DNA of 64,000 nt from Datisca glomerata (GCA_003255025.1 QANY01011336.1:1395311-1459310); one strand, 5' to 3'; numbered from the stretch's first letter, positions 33,781-46,500 are shown. Numbers and translations are program-made. The notes: generated by a model from the letters alone, not told the origin.

Positions 33781-36700
33781 TTAATTAATATTATTTAATT
33801 TTAATCCTCAACACCACCTTCTCCACAACCACAAACTCAACTCAAAGAATTAAATCAGCTAAAGGTCAAAAGCAAAGCAAAAAGTATACATAAACAAACA
33901 AACAAACACCTATGAAAATAATTATAATTTGAAAAGAAAGTAAGACGTAATTGCAACTATTTCAATATTAAATTTCAGAATTAAATTACCATACATGAAG
34001 ACTTACATCAATCTGGTAGCCTTTCTTATGCATGATTCCTTAATTTTTAAAAGTGAAATTTATAACAGCAAATTCCAACAACATAACAGAAAAGCAAGTT
34101 TATGATATATTGCCACTACACAAAAGCAGGTTTATGATATCTTGCATGAGAAAGAATGAAAGTTCAATCTCAAATGCAGAGTCTTCAATTGATAATTAAC
34201 AGTCACTAATGATAACCCAAATTCAGACACTAAACAAAGAAGCTTGAATTTGATTCTTTCTCCTCAGATGAATTTGTCTTTTTTATCCCAGACTAATATT
34301 GACTAAGATATTTTATAGAAGCAAAATGGGAATAAGACTAAAGAGGTTTTAGGTGGAGTAAGAGTACCTTAAGTAAGAGATGAAGATGCAAGGGGTAAGG
34401 GATGTACTGCTCTAACTTCATTTAAGACTACAGGCAAAAAGAGGGAAAAGGAAAGAAATGTTAACGATTTGATCCTGCAAACTCTATATATGTGATATCA
34501 TTCTCTTCACTAGACAATTTACCTACAATTAGGAAGTTATTGATAAATAAGCAATAAGATCCCGAAATTTTGTGACATCTGACTAAGTTTTTTAATTAAA
34601 CGTTAAAGAAACTATAGAGGGTGAGAACAATATAGGAATCACCAAAGGTACTTTCTTTGACTAACATATAAAATTCCTAGATCATTCAGGCAATAAATCT
34701 AATAAACATCAATTATCAAGAATGCCTGGGATCTCAGTTGCTCTAGCTTTTAACAAGTGAGCCTCAATGGAACATTATGAAAGGGTAAGTACCATTCAAA
34801 TACATATTGAACTGACACATGTCTTGAAATCAGACAGCAACCGTGATACAACATGGTAAGAAGGGTCTTATGTACTTTCCACCACAAAAAGAAATTCTAA
34901 AGGACCTCCATAAAGAGATGTGATATGCATTCATTAATAAATGAGAATTTCACAACTTTGACATAAAAAATGAAAATTTCATACAGCATAGAGAATTTGA
35001 GAGAAAGATTGTTAATATTACCTTGGATCTTGTATCAAAGCTCAAGATCTGTAAATCATAACCCTAAACAATAACTTAACAACAAAGGGAAAGGCTTCGA
35101 GGGAAATTAGGAAGAGAGAAAAAGATAGAGAGGGGGCTGGGGGCTGGGGGGTAAATGACTTAATTCTATTTTATTAGTAAAATTGTCTGAATAAAAAATA
35201 CATATAAAGTCCAGAGGACCCCAACATGTAGAATACAGGTCCGACAGCAGAAACAGGGAATTAGACAAACCAAATATAAGGGAATGCATGGAATTAGGCA
35301 CAATCATGAATATTCAAGAGCAAGAAAATGTAACAAACAGAAAACTCATAAAAATTTCTTGAAAACAAACATAACGCTCTTCAAGATTTGGCCGAGAAAA
35401 CAAAGATTACATAAGAGAACCTAAAACAATATATATTCCCAAAAATAGTGAAGCAAAAACTAAACTAACAAGTAATCAGTGCTATCATTATTAGTTTATC
35501 CACCCTCAGAAAACACATAATCAAGCGAAAGTCGGCAAGATTTTACATAAAGTATAAATATAAAGTAAATGAGAGAAAGAAGGAAGTGAGACCAGCAAGA
35601 TCTGTAAGACGAACACCTTACTCGACCCGCAGTGGAAGCTCGTCGTGGAACATCTCACTAGCACTGCAACATACTCTATGTAAAAGAAAAAAAAATGAAA
35701 ACATTTCTTTCTCGCTAGCATTGCAACATGCATCTTCAAAAGAAGCATAAGTGCTCCCGGACTAAAAATAAAATAGAAATTTGAAATTTAGAACATAAAA
35801 ATGTTAGAAAGAATTAATTTCTCATCCTCATAACTGTAAGAAATCATACCAGAATGCCTTGATGATGAAATTGAGGAGACTGAATAACAAATGCATAACA
35901 AAAACACTCATTAAATGTGAAAACGTGCCCATGTCACAGAGACAACCAGCCAACAAATACTTGAAAATGCCAAATAAAATGGAAGAAAAATGTCTAGAAT
36001 AAGAAGAAAATCTCAGTTGGATGGCATCACATGTTCATAAATGACCCCTCCCTCTTCTTGACCCTCCCTATGTCAAGACAAACTTATTTAAGTATTTAAG
36101 TGACTTCATGTGCAGTCCTTGGTAGAAGATCCATATCTTCAATACCCCTCTTCTTCATCAGGGATGAAAAATAGGAGTATGTATGAGTTGTATAAATTAA
36201 GAAATTCATCTTACCATGTCGATGTGTTTCTTCATATTTGGAGTATATATGAGTTTTTCAATGGGCCTTCAAATGATAGAGAAGCAATTTAATGTTGAGT
36301 ATAATATAAGTGTACTTTCACAATTATAAAACAAAATCCAACATTTCCCTTTGTCGATATCTGAAAATACATGTTACTCAAATTGAGAAAAAATCTCAAC
36401 AGTATATTACACTATTACTTGATCATCTACTCCTTACAAACCTCTACAATTTCTCTCATCCCTCATTTACTCTTCTGATGAACAAACTCCAAAGCTAAAG
36501 AATCTTTAAACTCAACATTGAACCATGCATGACACTCTTGGAAGAACAACCTATTCTCAGTTCTCATAGTGGAGGTATTTTACAACATAACCACCATTAT
36601 AGAACATAAACCTATGATAAAAAATATAATTATCATATACTTTGTTAACAATTTTCATTAAATCTCACTAAAAATAATGAGAAAATTGAATGACGAATCA

Positions 36701-37561
36701 ACTTCCTACACAAGCATGAATGAGAATGCGGACATAATCAAATTCTACATTATACTTATGCATTATAGTCGACAATGGTTCTATTGGATCACCCTTTCTA
36801 TGATTGCCAAGTTTTATCAATTCATTTTCCTTGTACCTGGGAGACAAATAGAGAAACCATTAATCAAAACTTGACATTTGATTCTTCAGTAACTATAAAA
36901 AGGGAATACCAATAGCAATGAGAGGCACAACAATAAAATGTATTGATTGACATATCTATGCAGCTTAAAGCAGTGAAAAAGAAATGTTGCAATTATATCT
37001 CATAACTACGATAAGGTAGAGTTCTAGTTTGATTGGACGAGAAATATTCTCTTTAGATGTTCATAAGCAAGTTAAATGGAAAAACGATAATAAATTACTT
37101 GTGAGAGGCTTAAGAGACAAGTCAAAATACTGTAACATATAAATATTGACAACATAATATTAAACCTAAAAAGTTTTTAATTGTCTGAGTAGAGTTTAAA
37201 GCTACAAATAGAGGACATCTTTGTCCCATATCTTCTAGGAGCCACGATTTGTTCAACTGATAGCAGCACCCTCTTAATTAGAAACTATACTAAAATTTTA
37301 AACTAAAACAAACAACCAGAATATATCTAATTAATTATTAGTTACTTCGACTGGGCAACAAACATTTCTCCCAGGCAGTACTAACCAAACGCACACGAAC
37401 AAGTAGATTAGTTAAAACTTTTAACATAACACGTGGCTACATTATTAATTCATATAGCATTTGGATACATACATCGGTAGACAACTCGGTGAACACATAC
37501 ATAGGAAAATACAACTCAACACACATATAAATGGGATCAAACACAGAAAATTTTAAAGCAC
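33781..37561. other. Interior of the nested CACTA element, no recognised gene
   Basis: AT-rich. Open frames (for example 35107-35307 and 35521-35748 minus; 36110-36292, 36310-36498, 36677-36874 plus) show no domain I recognise. Some may be captured or intronic sequence of unknown origin. Confidence 0.4.
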
Positions 37562-37720
37562 CTTAACACAGATCTTGCGACCACTCTGAGGCATGTTAAA
37601 CTGCTTGACCCGCTTCTTCATGACCTTTTTCGACAGCAAAGGCACGGCCATTTCACTTACCTACATAGATCTTACGATTACTCTGGGGCCTCTTAAGCCA
37701 TTTTATTGTAATGGCTCTCT
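37562..37720 (-). pseudogene. Captured fragment of ribosomal protein L32 (eL32), partly duplicated
   Basis: On the minus strand the ATG at 37651 opens 30 codons: MAVPLLSKKVMKKRVKQFNM, then PQSGRKICVK, ending at 37562 where GTGCTT could be an intron donor or the capture break. The plant eL32 N-terminus begins MAVPLL(T/S)KK and has a KKRVK...PQSDRKI.VK pattern, so about three quarters of positions fit. The protein is a 60S subunit component of some 130 residues; only the first quarter is here. Just upstream, 37703-37662 is a second, more decayed partial copy (KWLKRPQSNRKIYV). CT/GA-rich sequence further upstream (37786-37920) could be the parental leader. Missing C-terminal rRNA-contact regions make it non-functional. 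Confidence 0.85.
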
Positions 37721-37785
37721 TTCAGAGCTTGAAGAACTTTAGGTTCTCTCATGAGAGCTCAGTGGTGCTCCATCGATGAGATAGA

Positions 37786-37821
37786 GAGAGAGAAGAGAAG
37801 TGAGAGAGAGTGAGAGAGAGA

Positions 37822-37859
<38 letters not shown>

Positions 37860-37920
37860 AGATGAGAGATAGAGTGAGAGAGTGAAAGAGAGAGAGAAGA
37901 GAAGCAAAGTGAGAGAGAAC
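37786..37920. repeat. GA/GT-rich simple sequence
   Basis: Runs of GA interrupted by about nine GT dinucleotides. On the L32 strand this is a CT-rich leader-like tract. Confidence 0.92.
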
Positions 37921-38039
37921 ATTGGTTCTCTCGATCGCCTCTCTCTATCGCAGATTTGAGAGTGTGAAATGGAAGTTAATCAATTAGGGTTAGAATATTA
38001 AGTGTCAGTTTTATAATTATAGAGTAATTTCAGTACACT

Positions 38040-38215
38040 TTAGTTTTACGCTATCATAATAAGTAAACTTATTATGACAGTTCAAGTAAAACCTGTCATA
38101 TTAGCTAAATATCAATTTTTTTTTACATTTTAGAGCTTTTTTACATGATAGGTTTAAGAGAATTGTCATTAATTCTAATATTCTACTGTCATCTAAAGCC
38201 CAATTCGTAGTAGCC
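38040..38215 (-). repeat. 3' terminal and subterminal repeats of the nested CACTA element
   Basis: Inverted motifs such as TATGACAG, CTGTCATA and GTCATCTAAA precede the terminus CGTAGTAG. More diverged than the left end. Confidence 0.75.
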
Positions 38216-38218
38216 CCT

Positions 38219-40232
38219 TTAGATTTATGGAATGACTTCAAACCTAGTTTGCATCATTTTCGTTTATAGTGTCCAACTCACGTTCTTAGACCCAAAACTG
38301 AAAAGTTAGACTCAATGTAAGATGTATGCATATTTGTAGGTTATGCTCTAGAGACTAGAGGTGGATACTTTTATAGTCAGAAGGATCAAAAGGTGTATGT
38401 ATCAAAATGTGTATATCACCTTTCCTGAACACGACTATAGGGAAAACTACAAATCTCGTAGCAAAGTAGTTCACGAAGAATTAGCGGCTGATGAGATCAT
38501 ACCACCTTCAATTTTTTCTGATAAATGACAAACCAGATAAACCACAGTTCTTGTTAAGGAAACCCTGATGCAATGTCGTAATGGGAGGGTTGTGAGACAA
38601 CCAGTTCGCTACGAACTAGAAGCACATGTCCTAGTGCCAGACACCAATAAGAATGATCAACTATCTTATGAAGAAGTAATGGATGATCCTAAAAAGGAGA
38701 AATGATAATATGCCATGAGCTAGGAAATGGAATCTATGTATTCCAATTCCGTCTGGAAACTTTTAGATCCACCTGAAGATATCAGACCCATTAGATCTAA
38801 ATGGATCTCCAAGAAGAAAAGAAGTGCATATGAGAAAGTAGAGACTTTCAAGGCATGGTTAGTAGATAAGGGTTATACACAAAGGGAGAGAATCAATTAT
38901 GAAGAGATATTCTCACATGTGGCCATGCTCAAATCCATTCGTATCATTTTCTTCATAGCCACTAGTTCTGACTATGAGATATGACAAATGGACATCAAGA
39001 TAGCTTTTCTGAATGGTTCTCTTGAAGAAAGCATCTATATGATGCAACCATAAGAGTTCATACAAAAATGGCAAGATTAGAAAGTATGCAAGTTGCTTAA
39101 ATCTATTTATGATTTAAAGTAAGCATCTAGATTCTTAGAATCTTACATTTAATGAGATTCTAAAATCTTATGGTTTCGAGCAAAATGTTGACGAAACTTG
39201 TGTTTATAAATACATCAAAGATAAGATAATGGGTTTCTTAGTTCTTTATATTGACAATATTATACTCATTGAGAATGATGTATAAACTTTGTCAAATGTG
39301 AAGAAATGGTTAGCTGAGAAATTTCAAATAAAAGATTTGGGAGAGACAAGCTATGTTCTAGGCATCTAAATCCTAAGGGATAGAAAAAACAAGTTCTTGG
39401 CACTTTCTCAGCATTTTATATTGATAAGGTGTTGGAGAGATTCTCTATGAAGAATTCCAAGAAATGTCAACTACCGACTAGACAAGGAATTGTCCTCTCC
39501 AAAAAACAATATCCTAAGACATCTCAGGAGGAAGATGATACGAAAAAGGTTCTCTGTGCTTCAGCTGTTGACAGTCACATGTATGTCATGTTGTGTACAA
39601 GACCAGACATCTGTGATGTAGTAGAAATTGTCAGACGTTATTAATTGAATCCACGTTTGGAACACTGGATTGCAGTAAAGCATATTCTCAAGTATCTTAG
39701 AAGAACAAGAAACTATATGCTTGTTTATTCAGGTGGAGACCTGAACCCCACTGGATATACTGATTCTAATTTTCAATCAGACAGAGATAGTTGAAAGTCG
39801 ACGTCTTGATCATTACTCACACTAGGTGGAAGAGCTGTAGTCTGAAAAAGTATTAAATAATCCAACATTGCAGATACCACTATAGAAGCCGAATATATAA
39901 CGGATTATGAAGCTGCGAAATAAGTAGTATGGCTTAGAAATTTCACTGATCAAAAGTATTTTCAGATATGGACAAGCCACTGATCCTGCACTGTGACAAC
40001 AGTAGGGCGATAGCGAATTCCAAGGAACCGAGAAGTCATAAGAGGGGCGAGCACATAAAAATGAAATATTATCTTGTAAGAGAGATCGTGCATCGAGGAG
40101 ATGTGACTGTTATAAAGATAGCGTCGGAAAAGAATCTTGCTGATCCTTTTACAAAGACACTTCATGTGAAGTCATTTAAGAGTCACATGCGCAACATGGT
40201 ATTGAGAGAAATGTTACATTTGCTTTAGTGAA
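38219..40232 (+). pseudogene. Copia C-terminal integrase, reverse transcriptase and RNase H, broken
   Basis: From 38219 the frame resumes LDLWNDFKPSLHHFR, then PTHVLRPKTEKLDSM and GYFYS.KDQKVYVSK (integrase C-terminal region). RT begins at 38727 (MESMYSNSVWKLLDPPEDIR, then KAWLVDKGYTQRE). FLNGSLEESIYM follows near 39005. The catalytic box near 39250 reads YIDNIILI, so the second Asp of YVDD is Asn. RNase H ends in 39968-40228 with ILHCDNSRAIANSK and KNLADPFTKTL. Multiple stops and frameshifts make it inactive. Confidence 0.92.
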
Positions 40233-40242
40233 AGTGAGAACT
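40228..40242 (+). promoter_or_regulatory. Polypurine tract of the large copia element
   Basis: GTGAAAGTGAGAAC directly precedes the TGTTGG of the 3' LTR. It is weaker than usual (family: AAGTGGGAGA). Confidence 0.7.
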
Positions 40243-42434
40243 TGTTGGAGATTATCCGCTCAAAGCATGTGTATTGACATTTTGATATAAAATTTAATGA
40301 AGATTACATATTTCTTATAATTTTTCTTTTAAATTATTATTGAATAATTTATATAAATATTTAAAAATTTCATATTCATTAATGAGACTATGACCTTGTA
40401 TTAGTACGAGAGGATTAAGTATGAAATCTTTAATGAATGGTTGCTAGTAGGTTCACTAAGCATTATAAATGTGTGTGATCTAGATCCAGATCATTGATGT
40501 AAATAGACATCTTAGTGAATGTACTTTATATAATGAGATTATATATGACTGGACCGATATGAATTAATATCTTTAAGAACGCGTCGTTTATCAAAAATAT
40601 TTAACACACATCAATTCGATGATCATATGTAGATCAGTCTGAATCCTTAAATATTTAATAAGCATGTCTACGAGATTTTTTTGATTCACTCGTTAAGGTT
40701 TGTTTGTAAAACAGGCTAGTGACTTTTGTTTTGAAAATTTAGTCATGTGGATGGCTGAGAACATGATTTTGCAAGATTTAGAATGTAAGCTTTCCTAACG
40801 GATCGTATATTGGTTGCCTTAAGTGTTGATTCTGAAACTGAATGGTTATTGAGCTCATAAGATTATAAATTAGCCATTCACTACTAGATTGTACATAAAG
40901 ATCAAGAGGTATTTAGGGGGTAAAATGATAATTTGATCAGCTCTAATTTACGAACCAATTATTAGAGGACATAACTACATGGAAGATTATATCAGTCGAC
41001 CACATGAGAATACTCTGTAAATACATTCTATAATCACGAAGAGTTCGATTCCATATTTATAGTGAAGTAATGATGAAATTGATACATAAGATTATTTAAT
41101 TAAAGAGTTTAATTAATAATCTGATTTATTAGAGCTTCAGATTATAGGTCCATGGTCTTCAAGTCACCTCTATACTATGCAGTTTAGGGTGTGAATATTT
41201 CAGGATCTGAGAAAAAGACTAACTTGCAAAAAAAATTTGTGGGACAAGTACATAATTATGAGATAATTATGTGTGATTAATTAATTAAGAATTAATTAAT
41301 TAAATTATTTATATATATAAATATAATTTTTGGAAATTATATATACAAATAATTATCGATTATTTTTTCAATTAGCGATAAGTGAGATAGAATATCTATT
41401 TATGAAATTAGATAATTAAATTGTTATTAGATAATAATTTAAATCAAGTAAATCTGTTATTTGTGAAATAACAGATAATTTAATTGATAAAGATAATCAG
41501 ATATATTATTTTGAATTAACTGATATCTAGAGATTTTTGTGATAAAGATAAATATTTAATTTACAGTAATTATCACATGTCGATCAATGATTGAAAATCA
41601 TAGATCACCGTGGACTGCTGTAGTGCCACGTGGCACTACAGTAGTAGGTGTGTAACACTGCAGTGCCACAGGGCACTGTAGTGTGGCGTAATACACAGTG
41701 TCGTGAGGTACTGCAGTTGTGCATCATTACACAATGGGTCTCACTGTATTAGGTAATTTGAAATTAAATATTATTTTTAATTATCCATAAATATCTGATG
41801 CGTCATTATTTAGAAAAGATACATATATTATTCTAATAGCCTTAGTTGATGGAGAAGTTCATCAGTTCATCAGTTCATCAATCAAGAATTGAATGGAGAA
41901 CACAGTTAGTGATAGAGTAATTTTTCTCTGCGATTAAAAGTTAAACAAATCTCTAAAAGAATAATCATCGTGTTCTTTTATATAATTATCTCACTAAAGT
42001 CCTTCTGAGTAAATATCAGATCTCATGTGTTGAGTACATCTAGAGACAGAAAAAGTGTCTTGTAATATTCTACTTGTCCACACACGCCCTAGTGCATTGA
42101 GTATTAACTTGAAAGATCTTGGTGTGGATCTCAGAGTCTACTGATCATTGGAACGGTTTTCGTAGGACGGAGGATCAATTAATTTTGTAAGGATGCTTGA
42201 TATAGACTACAAGAAGTTTATGATTTCTAACATTTTATGTTGTAGAGTTAATATATAAATATATAATGGATCCTGACTTATTGAAAAATAGTTTGTAATA
42301 AAAAAAATTATTTGATTATTGTGGCGTTGCGCAAGTTTTGTTTTATTGAAATATTTGATCTTTAATAAATATTTAATTTTTTAAATGACCTCATGCCACA
42401 CGATTTCACTGCGTACGCGCCGCGACGACCAACA
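40243..42434 (+). repeat. 3' LTR of the large copia element
   Basis: About 2,192 bp, starting TGTTGGAGATTATCC and ending GACGACCAACA. Longer than the 5' LTR mainly because of extra palindromic motifs near 41670-41725. A perfect 24-bp palindrome with a CACGTG core lies at 41618-41641. Confidence 0.93.
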
Positions 42435-42439
42435 AATAG

Positions 42440-43320
42440 ATCATCAATGGGCCAGGCTTATTCCGCCCCACTCTTTTCTTCAAAGAGATTCCATAAAAAA
42501 TATACCTTGGCGCTGTTGTTGACCATCACCCCCTTATCATCCCCACCATCCACATTAAGTATAGCTATTTTTTTGTTCCTTCTAACATGAATGTTTGCTC
42601 CTTTATGTTTTCATGCTGAAACTTTTTTATTTTTCTTTTATTTTTCTTATATGGAAAATGTGGATACAGGTATGTACTCCACAAATCTGTCAGGGCGTGG
42701 TTGCTTCAGGTACTCAAACCATATCTGCAATGCATCCAATTGTGTCTATGCCAGAGCCAAATCTCTGGCTACCATGCGAGATGGAGAACACGTCTAGGTT
42801 TAGTCTCAACAAGCACCTATAGAAACTTCAACTCATGTCATGGATGAACTAGGCATGAGCCAAGTCTTATCAGTGAACTAATCTTTTATTGAGTGAAAGA
42901 GTATTTAGTTTAAAAGTTATTTTTTATCGAGAAATTAATTAATGTTACATAGAAAGGATATGCTTTGGAGTTCTTATAACTAAAAACACTCTTATATATA
43001 TAAATAACATTAATTCAGTTAAAAATTTATTTTATATTTATATTTGTATGAGTACTTGAGTATGATTTAATTTGTATTTTGAATCATTTTATGGACACTG
43101 GAATATGTATTTCTTGTAAAAGTATTTTTACATCAAAATGTGATTTAAACAATAATATTTATTAAATAAATGTGATTTAAATTATATATTTTTTAAATGC
43201 ATCAAATGACTCACTAATTCACTTAAGTACGTAGTCAACTGAGTATTCAAAAATTCTCTGTGTTTATTGGTCTGAGATGGCATGTGAGGAAGGTGGTTGT
43301 TAGTTAATTAATAGTGATTA
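42440..43320. other. Spacer between copia element and YUCCA gene; one coding-like stretch
   Basis: 42669-42821 has an open frame following ...GGATACAG (acceptor-like) and reading VCTPQICQGVVASGTQTISA, then MHPIVSMPEPNLWLPCEMEN. It ends at a stop near 42821. I do not recognise it; codon-like balance suggests a decayed exon. The rest is AT-rich. Confidence 0.35.
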
Positions 43321-43378
43321 TTAATATCAATAGGCTATTCGACATAAATTACAAACCTTGCCACTAAGCCCCTCCATG

Positions 43379-43387
43379 TATTTAAAG
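43379..43387 (+). promoter_or_regulatory. Candidate TATA box of the YUCCA gene
   Basis: TATTTAAAG lies 191 bp before the ATG and about 35-45 bp before a CT-rich leader start (43420-43446), a normal plant core-promoter layout. Transcription would start near 43410-43420. Confidence 0.6.
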
Positions 43388-43532
43388 CACACCCCTCAAT
43401 TTCAATTCAGACTCACACATCTCATTCTCTCTCTTACACTCTTTCAAGTGTTATTCTTCTCTTGGCCCTTACCCACAAGAGATCCAAAATCTCATAGATT
43501 TTGATCAATTCCCATCTTACTTAACAAATTTC

Positions 43533-43541
43533 ATGTTCTAA
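43533..43541 (+). promoter_or_regulatory. Minimal upstream ORF (Met-Phe-stop)
   Basis: ATGTTCTAA in the predicted 5' leader, 36 bp before the main ATG. A two-codon uORF can reduce initiation downstream. Whether it lies within the transcript depends on the inferred start site. Confidence 0.5.
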
Positions 43542-43577
43542 ATTTAGCATTGGAATTTCAATCCTTTTGCTCTTCAC

Positions 43578-46500
43578 ATGGACTACTTAAAAGAAATTGA
43601 AGGCAAGAGACTCCATGATCCTCATAATATTCCGAATACAAAGATGTCCAAATCGACCACGACAAGGTGTATATGGGTGCCAGGAGCGATAATCGTTGGG
43701 GCCGGACCGTCCGGGCTAGCAACAGCAGCATGTCTTAAACAAAAAGGGATCAAAAGCTTAATCCTTGAGAGGGATAATTGTATAGCTTCATTGTGGCAAC
43801 TCAAGACCTATGACAGACTTCGCCTTCACCTCCCAAAACAATTATGTGAATTACCCTTAATGCCTTTCCCATCAAATTTTCCCACTTATCCAACCAAACA
43901 ACAATTTGTATCTTATTTAACTTCTTATGCAAACCATTTTGATTTGAACCCAATTTTCAACAACAAAGTGATTGGTGCTGAGTTTGATGATAGGTTAGGG
44001 TATTGGAGGATTAAGACTAGTGTTGTTGGTATTGGTGGGATTAAAAAGGAGGAGAGAAAGTACTTTAGTAAATGGCTAATAGTGGCAACTGGTGAAAATG
44101 CTCAAGAAATTATACCTGAAATTGAAGGATTGGATGAGTTCAAGGGGACAATTGTGCATACAAGTTGTTATAGAAGAGGTGAATTGTTTCGTCGCAAAAG
44201 GGTATTGGTTATTGGATGTGGTAATTCTGGTATGGAGGTTTGCTTAGATCTTTGCAACTATGATGCTTTCCCTTCCCTTGTGGTTAGAGATACGGTATGC
44301 ATTCCTTAAATCCCTCTTTTATCTTCTTCTTCCTTTTATTTTGTCACTAAAAAGAAAAATTATATCAAACTAAGCGTAATGTGAAATGAATTCACGACTT
44401 CTTATGATTCTAATTATTTTATTAAAATCTCTCTTATTTTTATATTCATAATATACTTAAGAAGACATTTTTTACACTCTGAATTAAATATATAATTTGT
44501 TCATCTTAGTGGGTTTTTTTAGTAAATTTTAGAAGACCCACTTATATGGAAAATTATATTTAAGGTGGACTAAGGCTTTAAAATTACCAAATTTTATTTT
44601 ATAAATCCCTAGTGAGAGCTAATATTAGAGCTAGTGAGCATGCTTTTTGCTTACTATATTATTTCTTTACAAACATCCATTATTTTAACAATTTTTTTCT
44701 TTAGAAACTATTTAATTTCTCTTTATGTAAAAGTATTTTAATGTTGAATATAACTCAAATATACAAATTTATGAAATAGAGTAGATATTAATTTTGTTTT
44801 TGAGGATTTACTTCAGTTAAATTATTTCTAATGGAATCAAGCAAAAAAATAAAAGATTTTGTACAGAAAAATAGTGAAAGCAATAATGTTACACCATTTC
44901 TCTCACTTTCTTGGAATACGGTTTTGCATGCGCACACACTACTTGAGCTATGTCCAAAATCATTCACCAAATAACTGTCTATTTTTCTCTCTTTTTTCCT
45001 TCTGATTTTCCACTGCAAAAGGACCACATTTTCAGAGATGCACAATGCAATTGCAGATTATAAAGTATATGGAAAAAAAGATGGGTCATATTCTAGAATT
45101 AACCAATCCACTTCTCTAGTAATGTCTGATATTAATCCCGAAAAATACACTCAATATAAATGATTCAGTAACGTGTGTTCGAATATGTATTCTCGAAATT
45201 AAAAAGGAAAAAATAATTTGTTTGCTTAATTATTATGTTCAGAACTTGTTGAAAGTGGAGAAAATTAACTGAGTTTATTGATTATATGTTGTCAGGTGCA
45301 CATTTTACCTCAAGAGATGTTGGGAAGATCAACATTTAGCTTGTCAATGTGCTTGTTGAAATGGTTACCAATACGACTTGTCGATCAATTCCTACTTTTA
45401 ATATCTCGTTTAAAGTTTGGAGACACAGCCAGATTGGGACTAACTCGACCAAAACTTGGCCCCCTTGAGCTCAAGACTGTCACCGGCAAGACACCTGTTT
45501 TGGATGTTGGAACTCTTGCTCATATCAAAAGTGGGAAAATTCAGGTCTGTTTCAAAAAACTATTTTTAATATGATAATTATTAAATATATTTGTTTATTT
45601 AAATATTCTTCTTTTTGGGCAAGATAGTGCTAATTATAGAGCTGATATTATTATAATTTAAGAGCTTGTTTTGTTAAACGTAGGGTCATTCCTTTCCTAA
45701 TTAAGTAATGGAGTATCTCTTTTTCTATTTAAAAAATATAGCTTCATGACATTCATCATCACTATTAAACATGTTTGTGACATATATATAGATAAATAAC
45801 AAAATATAAAATTAATTATTATTACTTATATGAATGGACTTATGTCACGTGCACTACCATATCATAGTGATGCTAAGTGCTATCATGTTACACACATCTC
45901 TCTTATTTTGTTACCAATGCATAAGCAAATTAACAAGACCACGGGTAATAGTTTGTGTAGTACGTGAAGAATTTTACGGTACTGTACTTGTATACGCGTA
46001 CGCGAAGAAGATAGACATAAACTAAAGAGAGAGAAATGAAATAAAAGAGAGGAAGAGAGACTGTGAAAGTGTGTTCACCTATTGTTAGTAATATATTTCA
46101 TTTTTTACAGTAAAATCAAAATTAAATTTGTTTTGACATTTTATCATAGGTTTGTAAAGGAGTGAAGAGGCTAACAAGTAACTCAGCTGAGTTTGTTGAT
46201 GGAAAGATTGAAAACTTTGATGCTATCATCCTTGCTACTGGCTATAAAAGCAATGTACCATCTTGGTTAAAGGTATATAGTTTGTTTGTTTCTAATTTAT
46301 TTTCTCTTTCTTTTTCCTTATATTGATTTTTCTGTCTTAATTTGAAATTACCCAAAAACGCTTTTATGAAAAGCATATTTTAATTTCAACTATAAAGTAT
46401 TTTTGCAATATTAGTATCAAAATTAATCCCCATATATCACAACCGATAGCTCTTTTTGGATATTAAAGTTTTCAATATAAAAAATATTGTTTTCTTACTA

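Larger units (their letters stand above)
33526..38215. mobile_element. Nested CACTA element (4,690 bp) carrying a captured RPL32 fragment
   Basis: The left terminus reads CACTACTACAAAAAAGGG; the right ends GTAGTAGCC, where the final TG of the expected GTAGTAGTG has become CC. The target duplication CCT occurs at 33523-33525 and 38216-38218. Skipping the element restores uninterrupted integrase sense across the junction, independently confirming both ends. Subterminal repeats occupy both ends (33526-33780; 38040-38215). No transposase is visible, so it is non-autonomous. The interior holds mostly AT-rich unassigned sequence, GA/GT simple repeats and the L32 fragment. Confidence 0.93.
27793..42439 (+). 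mobile_element. Complete copia retrotransposon with nested CACTA insertion
   Basis: The element runs 27798-42434 and is flanked by the 5-bp target duplication AATAG (27793-27797 and 42435-42439). The order is 5' LTR, primer site, long leader, gag, protease, integrase (split by the CACTA element 33526-38215), RT, RNase H, polypurine tract, 3' LTR. Without the insertion and its duplicated CCT the element would be about 9.94 kb. Gag to RNase H order (IN before RT) proves Ty1/copia. Every coding domain contains stops. The LTRs differ at roughly one base in ten over the first 70 bp, so the insertion is old. Confidence 0.95.

Noticed and set aside
39962..40165. 67-codon minus-strand frame
   Set aside because: Shadow of copia RNase H.
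43622..43804. 60-codon minus-strand frame
   Set aside because: Shadow of YUCCA exon 1.
44788..45045. 85-codon minus-strand frame in YUCCA intron 1
   Set aside because: No domain and it sits in an intron with good splice sites.
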